From contig KZ627158.1 of assembly GCA_002917775.1 (NCBI GenBank), positions 1,195,103 to 1,259,102 of the forward strand: 64,000 nt of DNA. Direction: 5' to 3'. The DNA comes from Glaciozyma antarctica PI12 (Eukaryota; Basidiomycota; Microbotryomycetes; Kriegeriales; Camptobasidiaceae). This document shows positions 43,749 through 54,802 of this stretch, piece after piece; the stretch's first letter is position 1, and every line of letters starts with the position of its first letter. A model generated the notes under the pieces. The model had not been told where the DNA came from, ran no database searches, and saw only the letters and a program-made list of their open reading frames with translations. The translations under genes and the position numbers were made by a program.

Positions 43749-44737
43749 CGTACTCTGACACGCGTGTGTGAGGGGACGAGATGAGGTTGGTGGAGAAAGG
43801 AGAAGAGTTTGACTTAGCTGAGTCGCGTCGAGTCCGGACTCCGGCCTTTCCCTCCTTCTCCCTCCAAGTCAAGCTCGTCTCCTCCTGCGCGAATTCCCGC
43901 GAGATCAAGCTCAAGCTTAAACATCCTCACCAGTGAGACCTTCTCCGACTGCCTCCACCTTCTTCAACTCCCTCTCCTCCCTCTCACTTCCCCACCGCAC
44001 ACTCAAAGAGTGCAATCAGCTAGCACCCTCGCGCAAAAAGCAATCTCAGCTACATTGCAACTCCCGCTCCGTCCTACTCGTCTGCACAAGCACACCCCGC
44101 TCTCATCGTCGGCCCCGCTCTTTCTCGAGACGACGTCGAGCTTCTCCAGCAAGCGCCTAACCCCTCAAATCGCTCCACCACGCCAGCCCATTCTCACCCC
44201 TTCCCTCCCGGAATTCCTCTCTCTCCCACTCGCTCGCCCTCGACATGAACGCACCAGGCGGCGCGCGGGAGTCGAGTTGAGAGCTGGGTGGTTGAAGTCG
44301 GGCATCGAGAGGGGAATCGGGATGGGTAGTGGGGCTGGAGGGTGGGTATCGAAATGGGAGAGTCGAAGGCATCGATGGAGATGGTGTGGAGGAGGTCGGT
44401 GGGGATAGGGAGGGGGAAGGTGGGAGAGAGTCTGAGGCGAGCAGGGAAAGACAGGGCTATTAATATTGGGCGCTACCGCCCCAATATTAAAGGGAATTCC
44501 CTGCCACCTCGAGGGGACGACGTGAGCAGCTCTCTCCTTCAGCTTGAACAGCGTTGAAGTCAATCTACCCCCGACAAACGACACCGTCGACCAGCGCCAC
44601 CAGGGACGACTCACGACCACAGCCAGCTTTCAACGAGGCCGACTTGAGCCAGCTCTCTCTCAGCGCCAGCGCCTCCACTCGGGGACTCAGCACCTGCTGT
44701 CCACAGTCCGACTCAGGGCAGGAGAAGCTTCGTGCAA
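43749..44737. promoter_or_regulatory. Divergent promoter region between the orphan gene and TFIIA
   Basis: About 990 bp between divergent start codons. The striking element is an inverted repeat at 44460-44490 with 11-bp perfect arms (TTAATATTGGG / CCCAATATTAA) around a 9-nt GC-rich loop. It puts an ATTGG and a CCAAT box back to back, about 250 bp before the TFIIA ATG, and could bind the CCAAT-binding (HAP/NF-Y) complex. That role is an inference. Confidence 0.5.
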
Positions 44738-45577
44738 ATGTCAAACAAGCAGGTCGTAAGCCAGGTCGCAACTTTGGGGAGGAGGAAGGGAGAGGGCCCA
44801 CTCGCGGGCATCAAGCTGACTCCGACCCCCCTTCGCCCACGCAGCCCGCCGTCTACCGAACGATCATCAACGATGTCATCGAGAACGTTCGCGCCGAGTT
44901 TGACGAAGTAGGAGTCGAAGACGCCGTCCTCCAGGAGCTCCTCCGTAGCTGGGAGATCAAGGTCGCTCAGTCCCGCGTCGCCGACTTCTCCAACGACCCT
45001 GCCATGGCCACTGTGGCGAAGAACTTCCCGCCTATTCCTCATGTTCAGGGTGCTGGACTGAATGGTGCAGTGCGTTTCGCTTTCATTCGGCGGGAGGGAC
45101 GGAGTCGTGCTGACTGAGTGGCGTTCCGTGCAGGCGACGGCAGCAGCAGCAGCGGGGGGAGCAGCGGCGGGAGCCAAGGTCAAGAAGGAAGCTGGAGTTA
45201 AGAAGGAGGACGGAGAGGAAAAGCCCAAGGTGGACGACGATGATGAGATCAACTCGGACTTGGACGATCCAGACGAGGAGGTGGATGCCGAGGACGAGGA
45301 GGCGGGCGCGGATTCGGGGGATATTGTGATTGCGCTGTACGAAAAGGTCCAGCGCGTCAAAAACAAGTGGAAGGTCCGTTTAGGAAGGGGGGACTGCGAA
45401 GGGTGGAGCTGATGCGATGGGAGCAGGTTACGCTCAAGGACGGTCTCGTCTCGGTCGGAGGCAAGGACTACCTCTTTGCCAAGTGCAGTGGGTGAGTACT
45501 CTCTCCTTCTTCCTCACGCCTTGGATGATCCAACGCGTTCCCTTCTCTCCCCCTTCTTCAGCGAGTTTGAATGGTGA
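44738..45577 (+). CDS. TOA1: Transcription factor TFIIA large subunit (Toa1)
   Basis: TFIIA stabilises TBP on the TATA element. The five-codon first exon (MSNKQ) is followed by an intron. Then comes the N-terminal four-helix-bundle region VYRTIINDVIENVRAEFDEV with VLQELLRSWEIKVAQSRV, an Ala/Lys linker, an acidic stretch (DDDDEINSDLDDPDEE), and the C-terminal beta-barrel part DIVIALYEKVQRVKNKWKVT, LKDGLVSVGGKDYLFAKCSG, ending EFEW. The end closely matches Toa1 and human TFIIA-alpha/beta. The central spacer is short (about 230 residues in total), compact for this family. The last exon encodes only the final few residues. Confidence 0.93.
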
Positions 45578-45850
45578 ACGACTTCGCCTTCAACGCGCGA
45601 CGTCTGCGCTTGTGTTCCACTCCTTCCTTCCCTCCCCTCCAGCAGATATACCTTCCCCTTTCTTTGCTATACTAGAATCCAACGAGCTGTCACAAATCGC
45701 TGTGCCGTCGAGAGGAGCCCTCGTCGCGCTGGCAGAGCGAAGTCTCCCCCCGCGCTGAATCGAAAGCGCCGTTCTCCCTCCCACCACACCTCCCCACCCT
45801 CTGTTGGAGCTTGGAGGACGACCACCTCCCCTTGTTTGCGTCCTTCAGCC

Positions 45851-48800
45851 ATGGATCGTCACGAGTCTGAGCCCGAGGAAGGTGAAGTCGAGGAGCCTCA
45901 ACGACGACCCTCCTCAACCTCGTCGACGAGGCTCTCCCAAGCCAGCGCCGCCCCTCGTCCAGCCCCAGCAGAACTCAAGATCAAGCACACGGCCTCTTCA
46001 CGCCCTTCATACGAGGCTCACACTTCCCCCGCCCTCGCCGCCCCCTCCCGCGCCGTTCCTTCCCTCCTCCCCTCCTCGACAGGATCAACGCGCCCTAAAG
46101 TCGTAATCGGCTTCAAGGCTCCTCCCACCAAAGTCCCCGTAGCTCCCGCTCGACCCCCTCAGTCCCCACGGAAGAGCACCAAGGGCCTCACGATGAAGGG
46201 CGCCGCGAAGGAGGCGGCGACTCGAGCACCGACCAATGGCGCCGCAGAAGGACCAGCAGCTGAGGCTCCACTCGCTCCCAGCCCCGTCCTTCCCATTCCT
46301 CCTCCCCCTACCCCCGTCACCTCTCTCGCCGTCCCCTCCCCGCGCGCCGCAACCCCACCTCGTCCAGCGCCTTCCACCCTTCCTCGACCTCCTTCCAGCG
46401 TCCCCTCCAGACCTCCTCTCGAGACGATCGCGCAGCAAGACTCTCGACCTTCCTCCCCCGTTCGACCGCAGCCGCTTCGAGCTGACGTAGTCGCCGAGGT
46501 CGTGCCGCAGTCGGTGGGTGGCGGAGAGGGGGACAAGGGAGGGGAGAGGTGGGGTCATGAGGGGTATGGGCAACAGGAGGGGAGATCGTATCAGCGAGAG
46601 CAGCGGGGTGGGGAAGCGTTGGGGCATCAGACGTATATCCCCGCGTACGGTTCTCGAGAGGGGAGGGACGGAGGAAGGCGAGACGACAATAGGGACTACA
46701 GGAGTAGGAGCGGGAGCGCGGCGGCGAGTGGGTACCGGGATAGGGTTCCGGAGGCAAGGAGGGATCGTAGGAGTCGGAGTAGGAGCAGGGACGGAGACAG
46801 ACGGCGGTCGGATTCGGGCAAGCATCGTCCAACGAGTTACCACCGGGACGACGACCCAGGAGGAGAGCGTAAGTCGGATCGAGGCCATTCGTCGAGGTCG
46901 AGGGACGAGCGAGATCCGTACAGGAGCGAGCGGCGGGGGCGAGATGGCGAGCGGATGGGGAAGCGACGAGCGAGCGACGACGGGCACGACGGGTCGGGAC
47001 GAGGAGGCGACGATGGAGGGCAGTCGGACGTCGTGCTCAACTACGACGAGCAACCCGCCAAACGTCGCAAGCAGGAACAACCAGCGGAACGACCACGAAA
47101 GAACCCTTCGCGCTCGCCTCCAACTCCCTCTCCTCCCCGCTCCCCCTCCCCTCTCATTGCCGATTCCCTCGCACAGCCACTCCAGAAGCCTCGCTCGCGG
47201 AAGGGACGCTCGCGCTCGAGGTCCAGGTCTCCGGATCGCGACAGCAAGTCGTCGTCGCGTCGTCGCTCAAGATCTCCGCCCAGAGCCAAGGCTCCCTCCC
47301 CTCGTCGCCGTCCAAGGTCGCCACAGCGTTCCGAACCTTACGACAGTTACGGCAACCGTCCCGGCGACCGTCCTTACTACAACTCTCATCGACCAGCGAA
47401 CGGCGCAAGGTACAACGACGACCGGCGCTCGTGTCAGGATCAGTCCGGATGGGGCTCTCGCCCGTCGTACGGCGACGCTTACCCAGGTCGACCTTACGAG
47501 CAGCGTCCTGGGCAGAGTCAAGGCGGATGGGACGCCCAGCGAGATATGGGAGCTCCGCGCCAGAGGGATGGAAGGGATGGACCTGAGTCGTCGCAACCTC
47601 TGACCCCGCCCAGGCCCTCCTCCGACATCTCGACGGCGGCGGCAGTTCCGCAAGGACATGCAGCGCCGGCTCCGGCTCGAAAGCCTATCACCCTCAAGCT
47701 CCCTCCTCCTCCTCCCGCTACCTCCACCGCCCCCAGTCGCTCGGTCTTCTCGGACGCCCCCATTCTCCCCTCGCAACCTCCACCTCCGCCGCCTCCCCTT
47801 CTTCCCACCTTCGCCAATCCCTCTCCGCCCTCATCAGTGACGTACGACGAATCACGACAGCGACCTCAGTCCGCGCACGCGCCTCTTCACCCCTCCATCT
47901 CCGCCCTCAACTCGCTCGCGACTTCCCCAACGACCGTTACCCCCGAACCCTACTCTTCGACGTCACGCACTCCAGGTCCGCACAGTCGTCGAGCTGCCGG
48001 AACCTCAGGCTACGTCGTGCCCCCAGGCGTTGACTGGCTGCGCGAGCCGTCGCCCGAGCCTATCGCGCTGGGAGGGATGCCGCAGAAGAACGCGCGAGAC
48101 GAGCTGGTTCGCATCGGGTCGTCCCACATCTCCGAGTACACGCTGCAGCAGAAGTTGGGCGAAGGGACGTTTGGACTCGTTTGGCTTGGTGTGAGGGGCA
48201 AGGTCGATAAAAAGGGGAAGGGAGTGGCGAAGAAGGGGATCGACAAGAACGAGGAGAAGCTGGTGGCGCGAGGGCTCAGAGTTCGTAAAGGCGACGTCGT
48301 GGCGCTCAAGGAGATCCTCGTGCATAACGAGAGCGATGGGGTGAGTCTTCGCTTTTATGTTGATCGCAAGCAGAGGAGCTAACCCACCATCTCCGCAGAT
48401 GCCTATCACGTCGCTTCGAGAGATCCGAATCCTCAAGGAGCTCGATCACCCAAACGTCGTTCCCGTCGTCGATATCGCTTACGACGAGGGTAAGCAACCT
48501 CTTTCTCGCTCTCGACGTACCCCACTGACGTCTCCTCGATTGCGTAGGAGTTCGCGACACGTTCAAGCTCGGCAAGACGTACATGGTCTTCCCCTACATG
48601 GATCACGATCTCGCTGGTCTGCTCGAGAACCCGGCGGTCAAGTTCGAGACGCACCACATCAAGCAGTACGCGAAGCAGCTGCTGAGAGGAACCGCCTATC
48701 TGCACAACGTCTGTCCGCATCTCTCCGACTTCGGGCTTTGCTGACGTTGGTGCGCTCTCCCAGAACGGCATCCTTCATCGCGACATGAAGGCCGCGAACC

Positions 48801-50139
48801 TTCTCATCAACAACAAGGGCGTCCTCATGATCGCAGACTTTGGGCTGGCTCGGAGCATTGAGAAGGTTTCGAAAGGACGGGTGCGTTTCTCGCTTGCTTC
48901 GCTCTCGCTTCGCCACTGACGCAGGAGCATCGCAGTCGTACACGAACTGCGTCGTTACGCGCTGGTACCGTCCGCCGGAGCTGCTGCTTGGCGACCAGAA
49001 GTACCACACGCCTGTCGACATGTGGGGCGTCGGGTGAGATCAGCATTCGAACGGCGTCGTGAGCCTCGCACTGATTACCCTTCCCAGCTGCGTTATTGCG
49101 GAGATGTTCAAAAAGAAGCCCATCTTCCCCGGGACTTCTGACGTCGACCAAGCGCAGAGGATCTTCTCGTGCGTATTCGCTCTCTCCTGCGTGCGGCTAT
49201 CTCTGACTCGTCTCCGTGCAGCATGTGCGGCTCGCCGACCGAGTACAACATGCCTGGCTGGTCCAAGCTACCCGGCTGCGAAGGCATCATCTCCTGGAGC
49301 GCGTGCCAAAGGCGCATCGCGAGCGAATATCAAGAGTGCGTTCCCTCCTTCACCGCCTTAGACTCGAGTTGACGGGTCACTGCAGGTACGGAGAAGACTT
49401 TGTCGGCCTGATGGAGCATCTCCTTGTCCTCGACCCTCGAAAGCGTCTGACCGCCGTTGAAGCCCTCGACCACAAGTGGTTCTGGAGCGAGCCCTACCCT
49501 ACCGATCCCAAGCTGTGAGTTCGCGTCGCTCGTCGCCTCGGTAGAGATCCTGCGCTGACCATCTGGTGCAGTATGCCGGTCTTCCCCTCCTCTCACGAGT
49601 TCGACCGAAGGAAGCGCGAAGAGCTCCAGCAAGCGGCGTACCCCGCACCTCAGCCTCGCCCTCACCCACCTCCCCTCAACCAAGCCCACCAGCCCCGTCC
49701 TTCGTTCGGCCAAGCTCCTCACGGTCGTCCGCCCTACGGCGCACCGCCTCAGAACGGAGGACCGCCAGGCTTTCCAGGCCAGCCGATGCGATTCGACATG
49801 GGCCCAAATCCTCTGCCGCCTCCGTTCGGTGGACCGCCACCTGGCTTCCAGCAGCCTGGCTTCCAGTCGTACCCTCAGCAACAACAACGCCAGTTCCAGC
49901 AACCTCCTTTCCACCCGCAGCAGCACCAAGGCGCCTACCCTCCGCAACGCGGGCCGAACTACGGCGATCAGCGAGGACCGCCGCCGGCGTCGTCGGGCAA
50001 GGTCAGCCTGACGGATATGCTGTCGAAGCGTTCTGTTGGGGGGAAGCCGCCGCCGACGGGTCCGAGGAACGGGAATGGTGGAGGAGGTCAGGGGGGAGGA
50101 GCGGGAGGACGGGCGCCTCTCAACTATAGCGATGTGTAG
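45851..50139 (+). CDS. BUR1: Bur1/CDK9-like cyclin-dependent kinase with RS-rich N-terminus
   Basis: The first roughly 750 residues form a low-complexity region rich in Pro, Ser and Arg, including many RS-type clusters ([23 protein letters not shown]), as in splicing-associated kinases. The kinase domain follows: [17 protein letters not shown], a PITALRE-like helix ([17 protein letters not shown]), catalytic loop [28 protein letters not shown], and the T-loop with the activating threonine in [18 protein letters not shown]. The C-terminal extension is Pro/Gln/Gly-rich and ends LNYSDV. PITSLRE and the extensions fit Bur1/CDK9 (P-TEFb), which phosphorylates Spt5 and the RNA polymerase II tail; a Ctk1/CDK12 type with an RS domain is an alternative I cannot exclude. 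The first 2.5 kb are a single exon, and about seven introns cut the kinase domain. Confidence 0.85.
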
Positions 50140-50264
50140 GCCGCGAGCTTTGGTGAATCGAAGCTGTTTTGCATGGTATTGGAGAGCTCACGTCCTCTGC
50201 TTGGAGCTTCACGCTCTCTCTCTCCACAACCGCGCCGTTTCGAACAACAAATCGTAACATTCCC

Positions 50265-52763
50265 TCAAATCGTCCCCAGCAGCTCAAACCACGAATGCAG
50301 CTCCAGCATCGTCGCAAGCGTCGGATCCTCTCCCCCCTCCCCATCGTACCTCTCCAAATTCCACCTCGCGAGCATGCCATCGAGTCCGTCGAACCCCTGA
50401 TGCGCGACAAGGTGGTCCTGGATCGCTGGAGTCGCCGTTCCGCTCGCTGGGACGGCTCCTTCGGCGGCGTAGCTCGTTTTGCGAAAGTCGAGGAGCACGC
50501 TGGGCGGTGTTACTTCGCGTAGAGGAGGGTGGCGAGGGGGTTTACCTGACGGCGGTTTCTTGGTTGAGAGCGTCGGGAGCGGAGCCGAAGCTGGTGCTGG
50601 AGAGCTTGGCGAGCGCTCGCTTGAGGAGCTTGGAGTAGCGGCCTGTTCTGAGGGTTAGCGAGTAGGACTCGAAAGGAAGAGAGAAAGGACTCACGACCGA
50701 GGTCCCAGAACTTGCCGCCGGCGTCCAGAGCTTCGACTTCTTGTGCGATGGAGAGATCGATAGGCGAAGAGCTATGATAAGCTCGCACTGCCAGGGCGTA
50801 GCTGTCAGTTCTCATGCTTCGGAACGAACCGCTCGAAGAGACGCACCGAAAAGAACTCGAGCAGCGACCCAGAAGCACCAAAGCAGATACGGCGAGTGGT
50901 TCTGGGATCTCGTTGTTCGTCGTTCGTCGTTCCGGCGATGGCGGCGAGTTGAGTCGCGCTGATGAAGACGGCATGACTGGCGTCGGCGTTCGGTTGGAGG
51001 TAGGCTGAAGGATTGAGCGGATGAGCGATCTGCGATGCGTGGGGCGTAAGTTGGGAAGGGAGGAGAGCTGGACGAACGTACGATGGCGTGGAGCTTGATC
51101 AACGTTGCGTGGTAGATTCCGAGGACTAGGATGACGAGAGCGTGCGAATCTAGTCGTAACGGTTCATGCATCTCGGTCGGCAAGCGAGAGAACCACCGAC
51201 GAACGGAGGCGTCGAGGGTCTGGGTGATGAACAGGGTCAGGATTTCTGCAGTCGATGCGAAGAGAAAAGCGACGCACGCGAGTACGCTTCAAGAAGACCC
51301 CGACGTCTGACTCGCTCGACGTATTGAGAGGTTGGCGATGTAGCCCGTGTACGCGACCCAGGAGATCCATCATCTCGATAAGGGAGCTCAATCGAGAGTC
51401 GATGCCAGAAGGTTCTGTGAGGACTCCGTCGTCGAAGATTGGAGAGCGGAATATGGGAGTCTGCGTCGAGGTCTGCGTCGAGGTCTGCGTCGAAGCTCCG
51501 AAGCCAGTGCTTGCGACGAAGTGCGAGCGAAAAAGACGCACGTTGTTGGACCAGGCCTCGTGATTGCATGGGAGATTCCGCGCAAAGTCGGTGTCGGACA
51601 AGGCAAATCTGAGATGGGAGCGAACACAGATCAGCTCAATCCTCGGGAGGTGAAACAGGACCACTCACTCCCATCCCGTCGAAACTGCCGTCCAACGATC
51701 GAGAATGAACGACGACCAGAACAATCGTCTTCGGCCCTCCTCCTCGCAGCGCAGATAGAGGAAAGACGTACACTGTTCATTACAACTCGTTGGCGAGCAG
51801 CCTGGTGATATAAAGCTTTTGATGGGAAGGTAGAAAGGTTCCAGCGAGGGTCGAAAGAGAAGCGAAGGGAGATGGCGACGATCGCATAGATGGTGATGGG
51901 GTAGGGTGCTCCGTCTCTAGGAATTTGCTCGCGAAGAAGAAAAGGAGCGAAGAGAGAGACGTGGGTGAAGAAGAGGTCGATTCTGGTAACCAAACGTCAG
52001 GGAATCTGCGACCGAGATTCGAACGAAGTCACTCTCAGGAAGAGGACGAGATCGTGCGGAGGCAAGTCTGTCGAGTCCATGAAGGAGCTCGTGCTCATAA
52101 GAGATTCCTCGGCTGCTCTGTTGAACTGCGCAAGATACGACAGGGGAGGTTGAGGTGCGAAGTGAACGGCGCCGTTGGTGATCGAGCTCGTGCTGGGAGG
52201 TGGCATGAGGGTCGGAGTCGGTAGATTCAAGCATATTCCATCGATTCGAGAGGATTCGTGAGAGAGAGCAGCTTCCAGAGCTCTGCAGTGGCCGTCGCAA
52301 GTCAGCTCCCGCCGTCCTCCCGGCCCCTCCGCGTGAGTTCCTTAGATCCACATGCCGCGAGAACTCACGCGACCCGTTCCATCAGCTCGCTCCCGACTCC
52401 TTGCTTAAAGCCCGGCTTTTGTCGTTCCTTTTCGATGCATCATCCGGATCCGTTGCTCGCGCAGTTGCTGCAGGTCTGCCTCGACATTAGGAGCTGCGAG
52501 GGGGACTTGCGAACTGGCGGCAGGACTCGCTGGCTTTCCGCTGTTACATCGCACCTTTCTTGCCCCTGTTTGCATCCGAATGAATCAACCAGAACCCTCT
52601 CCGTACACGCTGGCGGGACTGACGACACGAGAGACAGCTGGATTCCAACCAGAGGTCAGCTGAGGCGGAATGGGCTGGAGCAGGTGGAAGCTCACGTTGA
52701 GCTCAAAGGTCTTAATTCCTCTGAAGCAGCGTTCCTCTGTTTCTGCGTTCGTTCTGGCGGCAT
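50265..52763 (-). CDS. Zn(II)2Cys6 fungal transcription factor, zinc cluster interrupted by an in-frame stop
   Basis: Starts MPPERTQKQRNAASEELRPL. After an intron (GTGAGC...AATCCAG) come the cluster pieces TCLSCRQSRQ and, after further splicing, RCDLLMSRQTCSNCASNGSG. Then an in-frame TGA (52442-52440) directly precedes the last cysteine (CIEKERQKPGFKQGVGSEL), the basic linker and the coiled coil MERVAALEAALSHESS. The middle region shows a fungal-specific transcription factor domain: RIDLFFTHVSLFAPFLLREQ, AIVAISLRFSFDPRW, and later DSHALVILVLGIYHATLIKL. The C-terminus ends LELHSWFELLGTI. The stop, plus a third cysteine one residue off the usual spacing, suggests a recently damaged gene or base-calling errors. 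A 12-bp tandem repeat (51459-51494) encodes three S-T-Q-T copies. Target genes are unknown. Convergent with BUR1. Confidence 0.65.
51459..51494 (-). repeat. 12-bp tandem repeat, three copies, in the zinc-cluster factor
   Basis: Three copies of GTCTGCGTCGAG (last base varies). On minus they encode S-T-Q-T three times, in frame with the transcription factor. Confidence 0.9.
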
Positions 52764-53046
52764 TGAACGAGAGATTCGGGAGGAACTTAAGGTCGCGGAG
52801 TGATGTTGCGCCGAAGTCGAAGCTAGCGAGCTGGAGTACGCGCGCGTGTTAGCAGACGCGGGGTGGGTGTTGGTTTCTGCTCCTTTCGTTGTTCGGAGCT
52901 TCAGGGCGGCGGAGGGAGGGAAGGCAGCTCCAACGCCGGCGCGTGTGGGGGCGAATATTCGGATATATTTAATATTTAAATTCCGAAGCTGACGACGCTC
53001 GTCGCCTCTCTTCTCTCCCTCCCCCCTCCCACAAACGAACCCAAGC
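52764..53046. promoter_or_regulatory. Divergent promoter between the zinc-cluster factor and RAD23
   Basis: About 280 bp. It contains an AT-rich island at 52952-52982 within GC-rich DNA, flanked by TTCGGA (52958-52963) and TCCGAA (52982-52987), i.e. an everted-looking CGG...CCG pair separated by 20 bases. CGG half-sites in inverted orientation are typical targets of zinc-cluster factors. Autoregulation is possible but speculative. Confidence 0.4.
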
Positions 53047-54714
53047 AGTGAGTGAGCAGGCGGACAGGACTGTTGACTGTGGCTGTAGCTAACGCGCTCT
53101 CCCTTCTCAGTGGTCAAGATCACCTTCAAGACGCTCCAGCAGAAGCAGTTCGTTATCGAGGCAGAGCCATCAGAGACTGTCAGTCTAACACGAGCACCAG
53201 CACTGCAGCAGTGTACTAACGCACCTTCTCGAACAGATCCTCGACGTGAAGAAGAAGATCGAGGCGGACCAAGGGTTGGCGCAGGAGCTCCAGAAGATCA
53301 TCTTCTCAGGTGCGCCCCTCTGAGCTTGACAGCTGCTTCGGAGCAGGAGCTAACCAGTCTCTTGGTATGCGCAGGCAAGATCCTTGCAGATGACAAGACG
53401 GTTGGAGGGGCCAACTTCAAGGAGAAGGACGTACGTCGCCAGCTCTCCTGACTTGGTCGCCACCACGTCCCAGCTAACCCACTGCCCCCAGTTCTGCGTC
53501 GTGATGATGACCAAGCCTCCCAAGGCGGCCGCTCCTGCTGCTCCCGCCGCCTCGACCTCTGCCGCCGCGATCCCCCAAACTCCCGCCCAACCGACCCCCG
53601 CAGCGCCCGTCGCGCCCGATGCTCCTGGTCCTGCCCCCGCCGCAACCGCTGTCTCTGCCGCCGAGCCCGAAACCCCTTCCGCCAGCAGCCAGGATCCCTC
53701 CTCCTTCCTCGTCGGCTCAGCTCTCGAGACGAGCGTCAACGAGATGGTGTCGATGGGCTTCGAGAAGTCCGAGGTTATGCGCGCGATGCGGGCCAGCTAC
53801 AACAACCCTCACCGAGCAGTCGAGTACCTGATGACTGTACGTCCCTCCCTGCACCTTCAACGATTCCGCTGACTCAAACTCGCCCAACAGGGCATTCCCG
53901 AGTCCGCTGGTCCCCCCGCCCCCGCCCCCGCCGCACCTGCCCCCGTCGCTCCTGGAACCCCTACCCCTTCCTCCGGCGCCGCCGCTCTTCCCCTCACCGC
54001 CGCCACCCCCGCTCCCGCTTCCAACGTCCCCCGCAACCTCTTCGAAGCCGCCGCCGCTGCCGCTCGCGCACCAGCTGCTGCACCCGCCGCTGCGACGGGA
54101 TCGGCCTTGGGCGCTCTGAGGACCTCGCCTTTGTTCCAGCAGGTCCGTCACCTCGTGCGACAGAACCCGGCGCTGCTGCCGGCGTTCATGGCGGAGATTC
54201 AGGCGAGCAATCCCGAGCTGTTCCAGGTGCGTTCTTCTTTCGTTCGTATGCCCTTGAACAGAACCCAACTGACGCATGTTGGACAGCTCATCAACGCGAA
54301 CCAGGCGGAATTCATGCAGTACATCAACGAGGGAGCCGCGGAGGGCGAGGACGAGGACATGGCGGCTACGAGGACATGGCGGCTCTCATGGACCAGTTTG
54401 GAGATGGAGAGGGAGAGGGAGAGGGAGGACAGTACATCCAGGTCACGGAGGAGGAGAAGGCTGCGATCGATCGGTTGGTGGGAATGGGCTTCGATAGGCA
54501 GATGGTGAGTTTGCGTTCTTGGGGATTTGTACGCGGAGGCAGGGAGCTGACTTGTCTTTCACTAGGTTATCGAGGCGTACATGGCGTGCGATCGGGATGA
54601 GGAGTTGACGGCAAACTAGTACGTTCCTCAAGCTTTCCGTCGTGGCGCCGAACTGACTGCCTGTTCTCGCGCAGCCTCGTCGAGCACGGATGGGGAGATG
54701 GCGACGATTTCTAG
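53047..54714 (+). CDS. RAD23: DNA repair / proteasome shuttle protein Rad23
   Basis: Links ubiquitylated proteins to the proteasome and stabilises the XPC/Rad4 damage sensor. Domains in order: N-terminal ubiquitin-like ([34 protein letters not shown]), an Ala/Pro linker, UBA1 ([34 protein letters not shown]), the XPC-binding STI1-like domain ([36 protein letters not shown]) and UBA2 ([32 protein letters not shown]), ending DGDDF. The start codon is split: A at 53047 ends exon 1 and TG at 53111-53112 opens exon 2. Near 54359-54363 one base appears to be missing (ATGGCGGCTAC where ATGGGCGGCTAC would keep frame), so the frame must shift to reach UBA2. Confidence 0.93.
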
Positions 54715-54802
54715 GTCTAATATGATGCAACCTCGCTTTGATTTTGTTCGTATCGTACCCTCTTCAGCGCAATCTCAAGCAACGATCTCGATGACCACCC
54801 AG

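Noticed and set aside
46085-47080. Long minus-strand ORF (331 codons) inside the BUR1 N-terminus
   Set aside because: It is the complement of an RS/Pro-rich low-complexity exon; composition is an artefact of GC-rich codons and it has no domain, introns or start context.
52440-52442. TGA as selenocysteine or programmed readthrough in the zinc cluster
   Set aside because: Fungi of this kind are not known to use selenocysteine, and no readthrough context can be recognised; a sequencing error or pseudogene is simpler.
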